Counted from the stretch's first letter, positions 11,920 to 20,299 are shown. The stretch is 64,000 nucleotides of DNA from Cranoglanis bouderius (GCA_023630585.1 CM042553.1:16123520-16187519), one strand, 5' to 3'. Program-made: numbers and translations. Notes: a model not told the origin generated them from the letters alone.

Positions 11920-12900
11920 AAAGTAAGTACACCCTTGACCTCAGAAGCTAGTATTGCCCCCTTTAGCAGAAATAACTTCTTGTAGGAGTTTTGCATAATT
12001 GTCCACCAGGCTTGATGGAATATTTGACCATTCTTCCAAGCAATATTCTTTCAGTTCTAAGATGTTTGAGGGTTTTCTTGCATGTATTGCACATTTCAAA
12101 TCCCCCCAAACATTTCAATGGGATTCAAATCTGGGCTTTGACTAGGCCATAACATAACCCTCCATTTCTTCTTTTTGAGCCATTGCTTGGTGGATTTGCT
12201 AGTGTGCTTAGGATCATTATCCTGTTGAAAGGTCCACTTTCGGTTCAACTTCAACTTTTGGACAGATGGCCTCACATTATCTTCAAGCACTCTTTGATAT
12301 GATGCAGAATTCATAGTTGAATCAATTAATGCAAGCTGTCCAGTCCCTGGGGCAGCTAAGAAACCCCAAACCATAACATTTCCACTGTGCTTCACAGTTG
12401 GTATGAGGTGCTTCTCCTGAAAAGCTGTCTTTGGTCTGTGCCAAACATGTCTGCTGTTACTGTGGCCAAACAACTCTATCTTTGATTCGTCTGTCCAGAG
12501 CACATTCATTGGCAAATTGCAATCTTGCAAAGGTTTTTTGCTGGCACGCCTCCCATGCAGGTCAAATTTGTGCAATCTACTAGTAGATTACTAGTAGATA
12601 CTGTGATGAAATGTTGTTTTTTTTATTTGTTTTTGTTTTTTGCATCAGACGGTCTGCTTTTGGGGTGAATTTGCTGGGACGGCCAGTCCTGGATAAATTG
12701 GCAGTCATTTGAAATCTGTGCCATTTGTAGATTATTTTCCTTAAAGTGGAATGATGTATTTCAATTAATTTAGAGATCTTTTTAAATCCCTTGCCAGACT
12801 CATAGGCATCTACAACCTCCTCCCTTCCCTTTGCAGCAGCAGCATGCTTCTCTTCTTTTCTGTGTCTGTCCATGTCTATCAGAGCAAGTATTCGTCCTCG
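11920..12900 (-). pseudogene. Tc1-like transposase pseudogene (family Tc) with intact DD34E half
   Basis: Two minus-strand open frames cover a Tc1 transposase. The N-terminal one (12873-12580) has the HTH-type segment EVVDAYESGKGFKKISKLIE and a GRPSKFTPKADR linker. The second (12575-12096) has the catalytic domain: LWTDESKIELF (Asp 1), TFQQDNDPKHTSK (Asp 2) and SQSPDLNPIE (Glu), with 34 residues between Asp 2 and Glu, as expected. The linker region between the frames, about 50 residues in relatives, is missing and replaced by low-complexity sequence and a short duplicated tagtagatt segment. The frame also breaks just after the catalytic Glu. Terminal repeats are only suggested on the left (gaaaaaagtaagtacaccc, near 11917). 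Confidence 0.85.
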
Positions 12901-13461
12901 CTCAGCAGCAGCGTAGCAGATCTAGACCGCCATGACCAAACCTATTTACACTCCATCCCTATCAATAAAAACTCACAATTTCACTCAGAGAGTTGACATG
13001 GCTGAAATTAATTTATACCACATAGGGCTGAAATGACTTATTCAGGATCCGGACTGAATCCGGAGTCTGCAAATAATAAACACACTCTTTACTGTATGTT
13101 AAACTCTTGCTGCTCCAATCTCGATTTCATTATTTACCTTCTTACAGATGATCATCGATTCAGCCACAAACCCTATTAAACTCCTGCCAGTTTGGAATAT
13201 AATAGCATTGTTTTTCCTGAGTAAATGTGTTTTGTGTGGAATTGTACAGGAGGAGGAGTGTCTTGTCGAGGCTGCTGATTTCAGGGTGATGTTGAATTGT
13301 GCAAGGTTAATTCATGTATTGTATTAAACCAGTAGGATGTAACTCAAAGAGCAGTGGTTGCTAGTGATAAACATTTTGGTGATGGCGCAAACAAACTGAA
13401 ATTCACACCGTTAGTAATGTGGGACTGAATGTAATTGTTAAATAGCCATTTAACAGGTGAT
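12901..13461. other. Unassigned non-coding DNA
   Basis: Short AT-rich stretch up to the target duplication of the LTR element. No feature recognised. Confidence 0.5.
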
Positions 13462-13680
13462 ATAATTGTTAGGTTCCCTCTCTCGCAGCGAATGGAGTAG
13501 CTTACTTCCGCATTCCAGCTCCATTCAGAAGGACTCTCGTTTTGTTTACCTCGGCCATGTGTGCTTTTGTTATTGTCTTGCGTCATGTCTCTGTCCCCGC
13601 CTCCTTATTTCGTATTGGTTCTCCATGTAATGTGATTATCATTTCCAGGTGTCTTTGATTTCATGTATGATTTCTGTGTG

Positions 13681-13720
13681 TTTAAAAAGCCCTGTTTTCT
13701 TCCACTCCGGGCGGATTATT
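13681..13720 (+). promoter_or_regulatory. LTR core promoter and predicted transcript start
   Basis: TTTAAAAA at 13681-13688 acts as a TATA-like box. About 28 bases downstream is gggcggattatt (13709-13720), which I take as the transcript's 5' end because the primer site is complementary to exactly these bases. The four solo LTRs in the window have the same TATA-like box and spacing ahead of a GCGG(A/C)(G)TATT motif. Confidence 0.65.
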
Positions 13721-14276
13721 AGTTTGTAGTTCAGTTTAACGGAGTGTTACTTTGATGTATAGAAATGTTTCTAGTTCCGTAGCGCTGATTCCTATTTCCG
13801 TAGCGCTTGGTTCCGTAGTTCTAATTTAGATGTCCGTAGCTCCGTGTTTGTGGTTCCCAAACCACTTCCTTGTGTCGAGTGTCCGTTTCCTCCCGAATCT
13901 CACTGTACCGAGCGATTAAACTCTGGACTGATTCTCACGGCCTCGACATCAAAGCTAAGTACCTTGGATTCCGACTTCCGCTAAAGCCCTCTTCCAGTTT
14001 ATGAATTTCTGTGATAGTTTAACGTGCACTTGTTTCTGTCGAGTGTTCATTTCTGTTAGCGCTGTATAATTAGCACACTGTATGTTTTGCCCGCTAGCTT
14101 ATGTAAAAGGTTCTGGGTGCTTATGACCGCTAACCCTTTTCATTTCTAACTGTGTGTCTTTACTGCTAGCGCTAACGTTTTGAGAAATTATATATTCTTA
14201 GCCACGATAACCTGCAAAGTCTCGAAGCCTTCATGAAGCTTTTCTGTTTTCCTGTGTCCTTTCTACAAGTGTGCTG

Positions 14277-14282
14277 AATAAA
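14277..14282 (+). terminator. Polyadenylation signal in 5' LTR
   Basis: AATAAA, in the context tgctgaataaagtgtcg. The equivalent in the 3' LTR (18132-18137) would be the one used for genomic transcripts. Confidence 0.7.
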
Positions 14283-14336
14283 GTGTCGAAGCTTTTCACC
14301 GCAACTGTGTCCAGCCTTCTCCTGATAACGTAACAG

Positions 14337-14348
14337 AATAATCCGCCC
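14337..14348 (+). promoter_or_regulatory. Putative self-priming primer-binding site
   Basis: aataatccgccc starts one base after the 5' LTR and is the exact reverse complement of gggcggattatt at 13709-13720. In Tf1/sushi-group elements the first bases of the transcript fold back on the primer site and prime minus-strand synthesis instead of a tRNA. I see no tRNA-like TGG primer site here. The twelve-base match at the two expected places is the evidence. Confidence 0.72.
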
Positions 14349-14353
14349 TGAGA

Positions 14354-17300
14354 ATGGATGCAGCGGGGAAAGTAAGGGCACGCCGCGCCATGCTACACCA
14401 CGCCATGCCACGCCACGCCACATTTAAAATGCCTGCAAACAATTCAATTTTTTTTCCCCAATGGACGTTTGTTTATCCCCCCGATGAGTTTGATGGCTTT
14501 TCCACCTGGCCACAGTGCTTCTGTTTGCAGGCACAGATTTATTTCCTGAGTTTGGAGGACCCCAAGCCCGACGAGGAACAGTGGGTGAGGTTCCTCCTCT
14601 CTCGTTTGGTCGGCTCTGCTCGCCAATGGGCAGAGCTTCACCTTGCCAGTGGATCCATGAAGTTCAAAACAGTTTTGGGCTTTGTGGATCTACTGGTTCA
14701 GGTGTTCGGAAGCCCAGACTTCCAACCCGACCTCAGGACCTTTTTGGGGAAGGACCGTCTGGGCGACCGACCTAACCGCTCATTCCTGGAATATTATGGG
14801 GGCAAGCGGGCTAACGTGGCGGCCTGCTCCTCAGACCCCCAAAACCAGGAGTGTTCCACCGAGGGATGCACCCGCCCGGCCGTCCTGCAGTGCCCCACCT
14901 GCAGGAACCAGGGATTAAGGAGCAGCTTCTTCTGCTCCCAAAACTGTTTCAAGGGCAGCTGGCGGGTGCACAAGCGGCTCCACCAGCGGGCACCCTCAGA
15001 GCTCCAGCAGGAGACCAAGCAGGAGGTCTTCTCAGCAGAGCTGCAACTGGAGGTTAACATGGCGACCTCCAGCCCCGAGCTCCAGCAGGAGACCAAGCAG
15101 GAGGTCTTCTCAGCAGAGCTGCAACTGGAGGTTAACCAGGCGACCTCCAGCCCCGAGCCCCAGCAGGAGACCCAGCAGGAGGTCTTCTCAGCAGAGCTGC
15201 AACTGGAGGTTAACCTGGCGACCTCCAGCCCCGAGCTCCAGCAGGAGACCCAGCAGGAGGTCTTCTCAGCAGAGCTGCAACTGGAGGTTAACCAGGCGAC
15301 CTCCAGCCCCGAGCTCCAGCAGGAGACCCAGCAGGAGGTCTTCTCAGCAGAGCTGCAACTGGAGATTAACCTGGCGACCTCCAGCCCCGAGCTCCAGCAG
15401 GAGACCCAGCAGGAGGTCTTCTCAGCAGAGCTGCAACTGGAGGTTAACCCTGCGACCTCCAGCCCCGAGCTCCAGCAGGAGACCCAGCAGGAGGTCTTCT
15501 CAGCAGAGCTGCAACTGGAGGTTAACCAGGCGACCTCCAGCCCCGAGCTCCAGCAGGAGACCCAGCAGGAGGTCTTCTCAGCAGAGCTGCAACTGGAGGT
15601 TAACCTGGCGACCTCCAGCCCCGAGCTCCAGCAGGAGACCCAGCAGGAGGTCTTCTCAGCGGAGCTGCAACTGGAGGTTAACCAGGCGACCTCCAGCCCC
15701 AAGCAGCAGCCAGCGAATATAGAGGAAACCTCTCCTGGCCTGCTCGTCTCAGAGGTTCTAGAAGAAACCTCCACTCCAAGCCCATGTCCAGTTCTCACTC
15801 CTGCTCTCAATCCGGTTCTCACTCCTGCTCTCAATCCGGTTCTCACTCCTGCTCTCAATCCGGTTCTCACTCCTGCTCTCAATCCGGTTCTCACTCCTGC
15901 TCTCAATCCGGTTCTCACTCCTGCTCTCAATCCGGTTCTCACTCCTGCTCTCAATCCGGTTCTCACTCCTGCTCTCAATCCGGTTCTCACTCCTGCTCCC
16001 AATCCGGTTCTCACCCTGGTTCCCAGTCCGGTTCCTACTCTGGTTCCCGATCCTGTTCCCAGTCCGGTTCCTACTCTGGTTCCCGATCCTGTTCCCAGTC
16101 CGGTTCCTACTCTGGTTCCCGATCCTGTTCCCAGTCCGGTTCCTACTCCGGTTCCCGATCCTGTTCTCAGCCCTGCTCCCAATCCGGTTCCCGATCCTGT
16201 TCTCAGCCCTGCTCCCAATCCGGTTCCCGATCCTGTTCTCAGCCCTGCTCCCAATCCGGTTCCCGATCCTGTTCTCAGCCCTGCTCCCAATCCTGCTCCC
16301 GATCCTGTTCTCAGCCCTGCTCCCAATCCTGCTCCCGATCCTGTTCTCAGCCCTGCTCCCAATCCAATTCTCACCCTGGCTCCCAGTCCGGTTCCAAGCC
16401 CCGTTCTCAATCCGGCTCCAAGCCCCGTTCTTAATCCGGTTCCAAGCCCCATTTCCAATCATTTCCCAAGTCCAGTTTTTGATTTTTATGAGGGCTACAT
16501 GGGTTTAATTTCGGGATGGGTGTTAGCCCTCCTCCTCAGTGCAGAGGGTGTTTTCACTCCCAGCTCCACTCATAACCCAGCTCACTCCTCAGTCTCCAGC
16601 CCTGTCTCCTCCTCAGTCTCCAGCCCTGTCTCCTCCTCAGTCTCCAGCCCTGTCTCCTCCTCAGTCTCCAGCCCTGTCTCCTCCTCAGTCTCCAGCCCTG
16701 TCTCCTCCTCAGTCTCCAGCCCTGTCTCCTCCACTATTTCCAACCCTACTCACTCCACTATCTCCTCCTCTGTTTCCTACCCTACTCACTCCACTGTCTC
16801 TAATCCAGGAGCTGAAGCAGGTTCCAGGCAGAGCACCAGGTCACGCGCGGCTCGGAGATCCGGGTCCAGCACCAGGTCACGCGCAGCTCGGAGATCCGGG
16901 TTCAGCACCAGGTCACGCGCAACCCCGAGATCCGGGTTCAGCACCAGGTCACGCGCAACCCCGAGATCCGGGTTCAGCACCAGGTCACGCGCAACCCCGA
17001 GACCCAGGCCGAGCATCAGGTCACACGCTACTCCACGATCCAGGCCGAGCATCAGGTCACGCGCTACTCCACGATCCAGGCCGAGCATGAGTCCTCGTCC
17101 AAGTCCTCGTCCAAGTCCTCGTCCAAGTCCTCGTCCAAGTCCTCGTCCAAGTCCTCGTCCAAGTCCTCGTCACGACACGGTCGACTCTGGCTGCGGGACA
17201 TTAAATTGCACCAGCCTCGGTTCCAGGGGGGCAGATGTGCTAATCTTGCCCAGGGGTCCGGGTCCGCCACAACGGACAAAGCTTGCGGCGCTTCGGGAGC

Positions 17301-17485
17301 CGCGCCTTAAGGGGGGGGCTCTGTTAGGTTCCCTCTCTCGCAGCGAATGGAGTAGCTTACTTCCGCATTCCAGCTCCATTCAGAAGGACTCTCGTTTTGT
17401 TTACCTCGGCCATGTGTGCTTTTGTTATTGTCTTGCGTCATGTCTCTGTCCCCGCCTCCTTATTTCGTATTGGTTCTCCATGTAA
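14354..17485 (+). CDS. Gag / METAP1-type zinc finger / repeat fusion protein of the LTR element
   Basis: A single 1043-codon frame. The ATG at 14354 is the first one after the primer site; Met26 (MPANNSIFF) is an alternative start. Residues 41-148 resemble the capsid region of sushi-class Gag (PDEFDGF, CFCLQAQIYF, VRFLLSRLVGSARQWAEL, FVDLLVQVFGSPD). Residues 167-210 are a C6H2 zinc finger with Cys167, 172, 180, 183, 194, 198 and His206, 210, of METAP1 N-terminal type. Residues 216-449 are nine 26-residue repeats (ELQQETQQEVFSAELQ...). Residues 480-703 are Pro-rich 8- and 12-residue repeats. A hydrophobic stretch (GLISGWVLALLLS) lies near 717-729, Ser/Val repeats at 745-795, and Arg/Ser-rich repeats at 829-940. 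From residue 990 the frame reads into the 3' LTR. Enzymatic domains are absent. Whether the protein is made is unknown, but the open frame across more than 3 kb argues that its loss is not old. Confidence 0.82.
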   Translation: MDAAGKVRARRAMLHHAMPRHATFKMPANNSIFFPQWTFVYPPDEFDGFSTWPQCFCLQAQIYFLSLEDPKPDEEQWVRFLLSRLVGSARQWAELHLASGSMKFKTVLGFVDLLVQVFGSPDFQPDLRTFLGKDRLGDRPNRSFLEYYGGKRANVAACSSDPQNQECSTEGCTRPAVLQCPTCRNQGLRSSFFCSQNCFKGSWRVHKRLHQRAPSELQQETKQEVFSAELQLEVNMATSSPELQQETKQEVFSAELQLEVNQATSSPEPQQETQQEVFSAELQLEVNLATSSPELQQETQQEVFSAELQLEVNQATSSPELQQETQQEVFSAELQLEINLATSSPELQQETQQEVFSAELQLEVNPATSSPELQQETQQEVFSAELQLEVNQATSSPELQQETQQEVFSAELQLEVNLATSSPELQQETQQEVFSAELQLEVNQATSSPKQQPANIEETSPGLLVSEVLEETSTPSPCPVLTPALNPVLTPALNPVLTPALNPVLTPALNPVLTPALNPVLTPALNPVLTPALNPVLTPALNPVLTPAPNPVLTLVPSPVPTLVPDPVPSPVPTLVPDPVPSPVPTLVPDPVPSPVPTPVPDPVLSPAPNPVPDPVLSPAPNPVPDPVLSPAPNPVPDPVLSPAPNPAPDPVLSPAPNPAPDPVLSPAPNPILTLAPSPVPSPVLNPAPSPVLNPVPSPISNHFPSPVFDFYEGYMGLISGWVLALLLSAEGVFTPSSTHNPAHSSVSSPVSSSVSSPVSSSVSSPVSSSVSSPVSSSVSSPVSSSVSSPVSSTISNPTHSTISSSVSYPTHSTVSNPGAEAGSRQSTRSRAARRSGSSTRSRAARRSGFSTRSRATPRSGFSTRSRATPRSGFSTRSRATPRPRPSIRSHATPRSRPSIRSRATPRSRPSMSPRPSPRPSPRPSPRPSPRPSPRPSPRHDTVDSGCGTLNCTSLGSRGADVLILPRGPGPPQRTKLAALREPRLKGGALLGSLSRSEWSSLLPHSSSIQKDSRFVYLGHVCFCYCLASCLCPRLLISYWFSM
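14474..14797 (+). other. Sushi-like Gag/capsid domain (residues 41-148)
   Basis: The pattern is the one shared by vertebrate sushi retroelements and their domesticated RTL/PEG10 relatives: a [DE]-F-[DN]-G start, a C-x-x-Q-x-x-x-Y-F helix, an acidic segment, a V-x-F-L-x-S-x-L-x-G-x-A-x-x-W-A helix, then an F-x-x-L-x-x-x-F helix. The domain stops just after SFLEYY, earlier than a full Gag, and no CCHC knuckle follows. The zinc finger sits where the rest of Gag would be. Confidence 0.75.
14852..14989 (+). other. METAP1-type C6H2 zinc finger (residues 167-212)
   Basis: Spacing is C-x4-C, C-x2-C, C-x3-C, H-x3-H. Within it are LQCPTC, FFCSQNCFKGSW and VHKRLH. The combination of a CPTC knuckle, an FCSQ-x-C-F-K-G-S-W core and an H-K-x-L-H end is the signature of the zf-C6H2 domain at the N-terminus of type 1 methionine aminopeptidase, which is linked to ribosome association. 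A MYND finger is the nearest alternative, but MYND ends in Cys rather than His and lacks the FKGSW core. No metallopeptidase domain follows. Just upstream, NVAA is encoded by gtggcggcc, which could be a mutated start region of a captured mRNA (inference). Confidence 0.85.
14999..15700 (+). repeat. Nine 78-bp tandem repeats (26 codons each)
   Basis: Exactly nine units with few differences, encoding ELQQETQQEVFSAELQLEVN plus a six-residue linker (variable residue M/Q/L/P, then ATSSP). Charged and leucine-bearing, possibly helical. The variants alternate (CAG and CTG codons after AAC), suggesting a two-unit amplification step. Confidence 0.95.
15791..16030 (+). repeat. 24-bp tandem repeats (8 codons, NPVLTPAL)
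   Basis: About ten units of gttctcactcctgctctcaa plus tccg. The last two have diverged toward the next block. No frame contains a stop, so long open frames exist in several frames and on the opposite strand. Confidence 0.93.
16031..16460 (+). repeat. 36-bp tandem repeats (12 codons, PVPxPVPDPVxS type)
   Basis: Two related 36-bp blocks: about four units with the gttcctactctggttcccg core, then about six with the gatcctgttctcagccctgc core, followed by degenerate units. They encode Pro/Val/Asp/Ser-rich sequence. Confidence 0.9.
16587..16736 (+). repeat. 24-bp tandem repeats (8 codons, SPVSSSVS)
   Basis: About six units of tcagtctccagccctgtctc plus ctcc, flanked by degenerate cactccac-type units as far as about 16800. 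Confidence 0.92.
16838..17083 (+). repeat. 36-bp tandem repeats (12 codons, STRSRATPRSGF type)
   Basis: About seven units built on aggtcacgcgc, an aacccc or ggctc variant, and gagatccgg. They encode Arg/Ser-rich, strongly basic sequence. Confidence 0.92.
17090..17173 (+). repeat. 12-bp tandem repeats (4 codons, SPRP)
   Basis: Seven units of agtcctcgtcca, the last one ending differently. Basic, proline-rich. Confidence 0.95.
17309..17318 (+). promoter_or_regulatory. Polypurine tract
   Basis: aagggggggg three bases before the 3' LTR, the expected position for plus-strand primer formation. Confidence 0.8.
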
Positions 17486-18190
17486 TGTGATTATCATTTC
17501 CAGGTGTCTTTGATTTCATGTATGATTTCTGTGTGTTTAAAAAGCCCTGTTTTCTTCCACTCCGGGCGGATTATTAGTTTGTAGTTCAGTTTAACGGAGT
17601 GTTACTTTGATGTATAGAAATGTTTCTAGTTCCGTAGCGCTGATTCCTATTTCCGTAGCGCTTGGTTCCGTAGTTCTAATTTAGATGTCCGTAGCTCTGT
17701 GTTTGTGGTTCCCAAACCACTTCCTTGTGTCGAGTGTCCGTTTCCTCCCGAATCTCACTGTACCGAGCGATTAAACTCTGGACTGATTCTCACGGCCTCG
17801 ACATCAAAGCTAAGTACCTTGGATTCCGACTTCCGCTAAAGCCCTCTTCCAGTTTATGAATTTCTGTGATAGTTTAACGTGCACTTGTTTCTGTCGAGTG
17901 TTCATTTCTGTTAGCGCTGTATAATTAGCACACTGTATGTTTTGCCCGCTAGCTTATGTAAAAGGTTCTGGGTGCTTATGACCGCTATCCCTTTTCATTT
18001 CTAACTGTGTGTCTTTACTGCTAGCGCTAACGTTTTGAGAAATTATATATTCTTAGCCACGATAACCTGCAAAGTCTCGAAGCCTTCATGAAGCTTTTCT
18101 GTTTTCCTGTGTCCTTTCTACAAGTGTGCTGAATAAAGTGTCGAAGCTTTTCACCGCAACTGTGTCCAGCCTTCTCCTGATAACGTAACA
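17322..18190 (+). repeat. 3' LTR of the 13.5 kb retroelement
   Basis: 869 bp, the same length as the 5' copy, with two differences seen by eye. AATAAA at 18132-18137. The long reading frame ends at 17485, inside its U3. Confidence 0.95.
18132..18137 (+). terminator. Polyadenylation signal in 3' LTR
   Basis: AATAAA 53 bases before the LTR end. Confidence 0.7.
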
Positions 18191-18195
18191 ATAAT

Positions 18196-19914
18196 AATGT
18201 ATCACCACTGCTTAGCTAAAAATGGAAAATTCAACTGTTAAAGCATCCAATAAGGTATCACAAATCGGTGAATTTGAGTTTAATTTGGGCTTATTATCAG
18301 TAATAAAGTATCACTCAAAAAACTGTAATCACTCAAAAAAAACTACTGTAATGTTGCCTAAACAATGGCCAGTAGCACTACTTGAAAATAAATTTTGCCC
18401 TTGCCTTCTAATGCCAATCCTGTAGCCTTCATCTAGCTGTTCAGCAATGCTAAGCTTCCCATAAAACTGTAGCATCATAGCATTGTCAGGATGGCTGCGG
18501 CTACTTTCATACCATTTGCATTTTTCAGATGTTTTAAGTCTCGTACCCCCGTTGTTGTCCACAACATTTCGGTGCCATGATTTTGAAACAGCAAACAAGG
18601 AAAACAATAAAATGCATGACTTCCATCGCATCCAGCTAGCCAACTCCATTTGCCACAACAAGTGCTGGAGAAACCACGGATGTAAGCTTGTCCGCGATCA
18701 CTCGACTGCTGCTGAATTTGTACTTTTGTGTTGGTCCAAGCACCTTTGTCCTTTTTTTCTTCATTTCAACACCTTCTGAAAGGGGGTTTTTTGTAACGAT
18801 AAAACCGAATTTTCTTTCATTTGAAAGAAATGTTGCACCTACTTCTACGCTGTTAAGAATCCCTTGTTAACAAAGGCAAATAGTACGACTAAATAATTTT
18901 ATTTCATAATTATTTTGCAATATATATTTAACTTATGTTTAACATGTTTAAGTAGCCTTCTTCTCTGGATAACTTGAAGGGGGCGGTGCCACAACGCCCC
19001 CTATTGACCAGCCGCCACTGTCACAGAGGCTGGAGAGAGCAGCTGGGTGGCCATATGCAGGGGCTGAGACGTTGTAGGCTGCCTCTTCAGTGAATTCACT
19101 GCATCTGTCACCCTGAAGAACACGAGGAAGCAGGGCAAAGACTTCTCATGGCTGCAATTCCGGAAGAATTTTTGTATAGTATTTTTTTTTAGTATATTTT
19201 ATTCTGATGAGGTATAATGAAACCAAGGAAGTACTTCCATAAATAGCAAAATATCAGATATTCACTATCAACATGATCAGATAGAGTCTTGTTTCAAGCA
19301 GAGTCTGACATATCTTCAGAAAAAAATTATTTAAATGTTTTTTATTAATTATTTAAATAAATTATTTAAGTACATTTGACCAAATTGCTCTGAATAGTTT
19401 TGTTATCTAGTCTAAATCTAATTCTGATTCAACACACATTAAAAAAGTGAAATTAACTCATCTAAACCTCACATTTTCAGGCAAGTACATCAAACCCATG
19501 TTTTTGCTGTAGCAGGACAATGGTGGCAGGAAACAGTGAGACACATTTGTGCAATACAACTCAAATTTTCTTCTGGTTGCCATAGCTGTCACTATATACA
19601 ATATGGTGTATATTTGCTAAAGTCCCTAATTTCTGACTCCTTGCTATGGCGATACACAAGAACCAGTTTACTAATGGAGAAGGCACAAAGGATGCAAAAG
19701 ATTGCTTCCGGTCACACTGACTTTTTATATGAACTTTTACTTTTGCGTTCATGACTCTTGGTCTTGAGCCATTAGAAAGCAAGCGGGTGGGACTGTGGGC
19801 TGTTTAGTCAAAATGGAGGAGCTGCTTATTATGAAGTAGCATTCACACCAGACTTTTGCCTCATTGTTTTCTTATCTGGAAGTAAAATTAGCCATCTCGT
19901 CCACTGACATATGC
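18196..19914. other. Unassigned non-coding DNA
   Basis: AT-rich sequence. Short open frames on both strands at 18222-18870 and 19536-19782 overlap each other and have no domain. A small GC-rich patch (18976-19070) is not a recognisable gene. Confidence 0.5.
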
Positions 19915-20110
19915 TAGGGGTTTTCTGTAAGAAGACATTTATATAACATTTATGGAAGGAGTCTCCAGTATCAGCAGATATAACAGTCAGAGGTAAAGCT
20001 GTAGGTTTTCTTGCTAACATGGAGAGCTGTATTTTTTTATTAACTTCTTGAAAAAAAAGAGGCTGGTGAGGGAACTTCTGTTTATAAATGTAACTATAAA
20101 TATAACTGTT
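19915..20110 (+). repeat. Dispersed repeat R1, copy 4 (internal part)
   Basis: Contains ttttctgtaagaagacattt, tatggaaggagtctcca, cagtcagaggtaaagctgta and gaggctggtgagggaac in the R1 order. Both ends are lost. Confidence 0.7.
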
Positions 20111-20299
20111 TTAAATGTAATTATGAATGGATAAAGTACAATGTGTCTTTGTCATAAATGTTAAATAAAATATATAATTACTGGCAAATCACATCACCCC
20201 ATTTTGTTGAATATTTTCCTATAAAAGCCACCCCCAAGTTTTTTATTCCTTACTTAACTTATTACAAGCTGCTTGATTTAAAACAGCTGTGAACAGGTT

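Larger units (their letters stand above)
13467..14335 (+). repeat. 5' LTR of the 13.5 kb retroelement
   Basis: 869 bp with TG...CA ends. By sequence it has a U3 of about 240 bp with TTTAAAAA at 13681-13688, a predicted transcript start near 13709, a very long R, and AATAAA at 14277-14282, 53 bases before the end. It contains several copies of a ccgtagcgct / gttccgtag motif (13778-13850). Confidence 0.95.
13462..18195 (+). mobile_element. Complete non-autonomous sushi-like LTR retrotransposon
   Basis: A 4724-bp element (13467-18190) lies between perfect ATAAT duplications (13462-13466 and 18191-18195). Each LTR is 869 bp and runs TGTTAGG...AACGTAACA. By eye I find only two differences between them: C or T in the gtagctc(c/t)gtg context, and A or T in gaccgcta(a/t)ccc. 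A primer site follows the 5' LTR and a purine tract precedes the 3' LTR. The interior has one long frame (Gag-like domain, METAP1-type zinc finger, repeats) and no protease, RT, RNase H or integrase, so it must have depended on enzymes from another element. The 5-bp duplication and self-priming layout fit the Tf1/sushi branch of Ty3/gypsy. The near-identical LTRs mean the insertion is recent. Confidence 0.93.

Noticed and set aside
14336..14353. tRNA-type primer-binding site
   Set aside because: There is no TGG followed by a stretch I can match to a tRNA 3' end, whereas the complement to the transcript start is exact over 12 bases.
14852..14989. MYND finger as an alternative to a METAP1 finger
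   Set aside because: The last ligand pair is His-x3-His, not His-x3-Cys, and the FKGSW core is that of METAP1.
15758..16462. Additional open frames on both strands over the 24- and 36-bp repeats
   Set aside because: They arise because the repeat unit has no stop in any frame; only the frame joined to Gag and the zinc finger has independent support.
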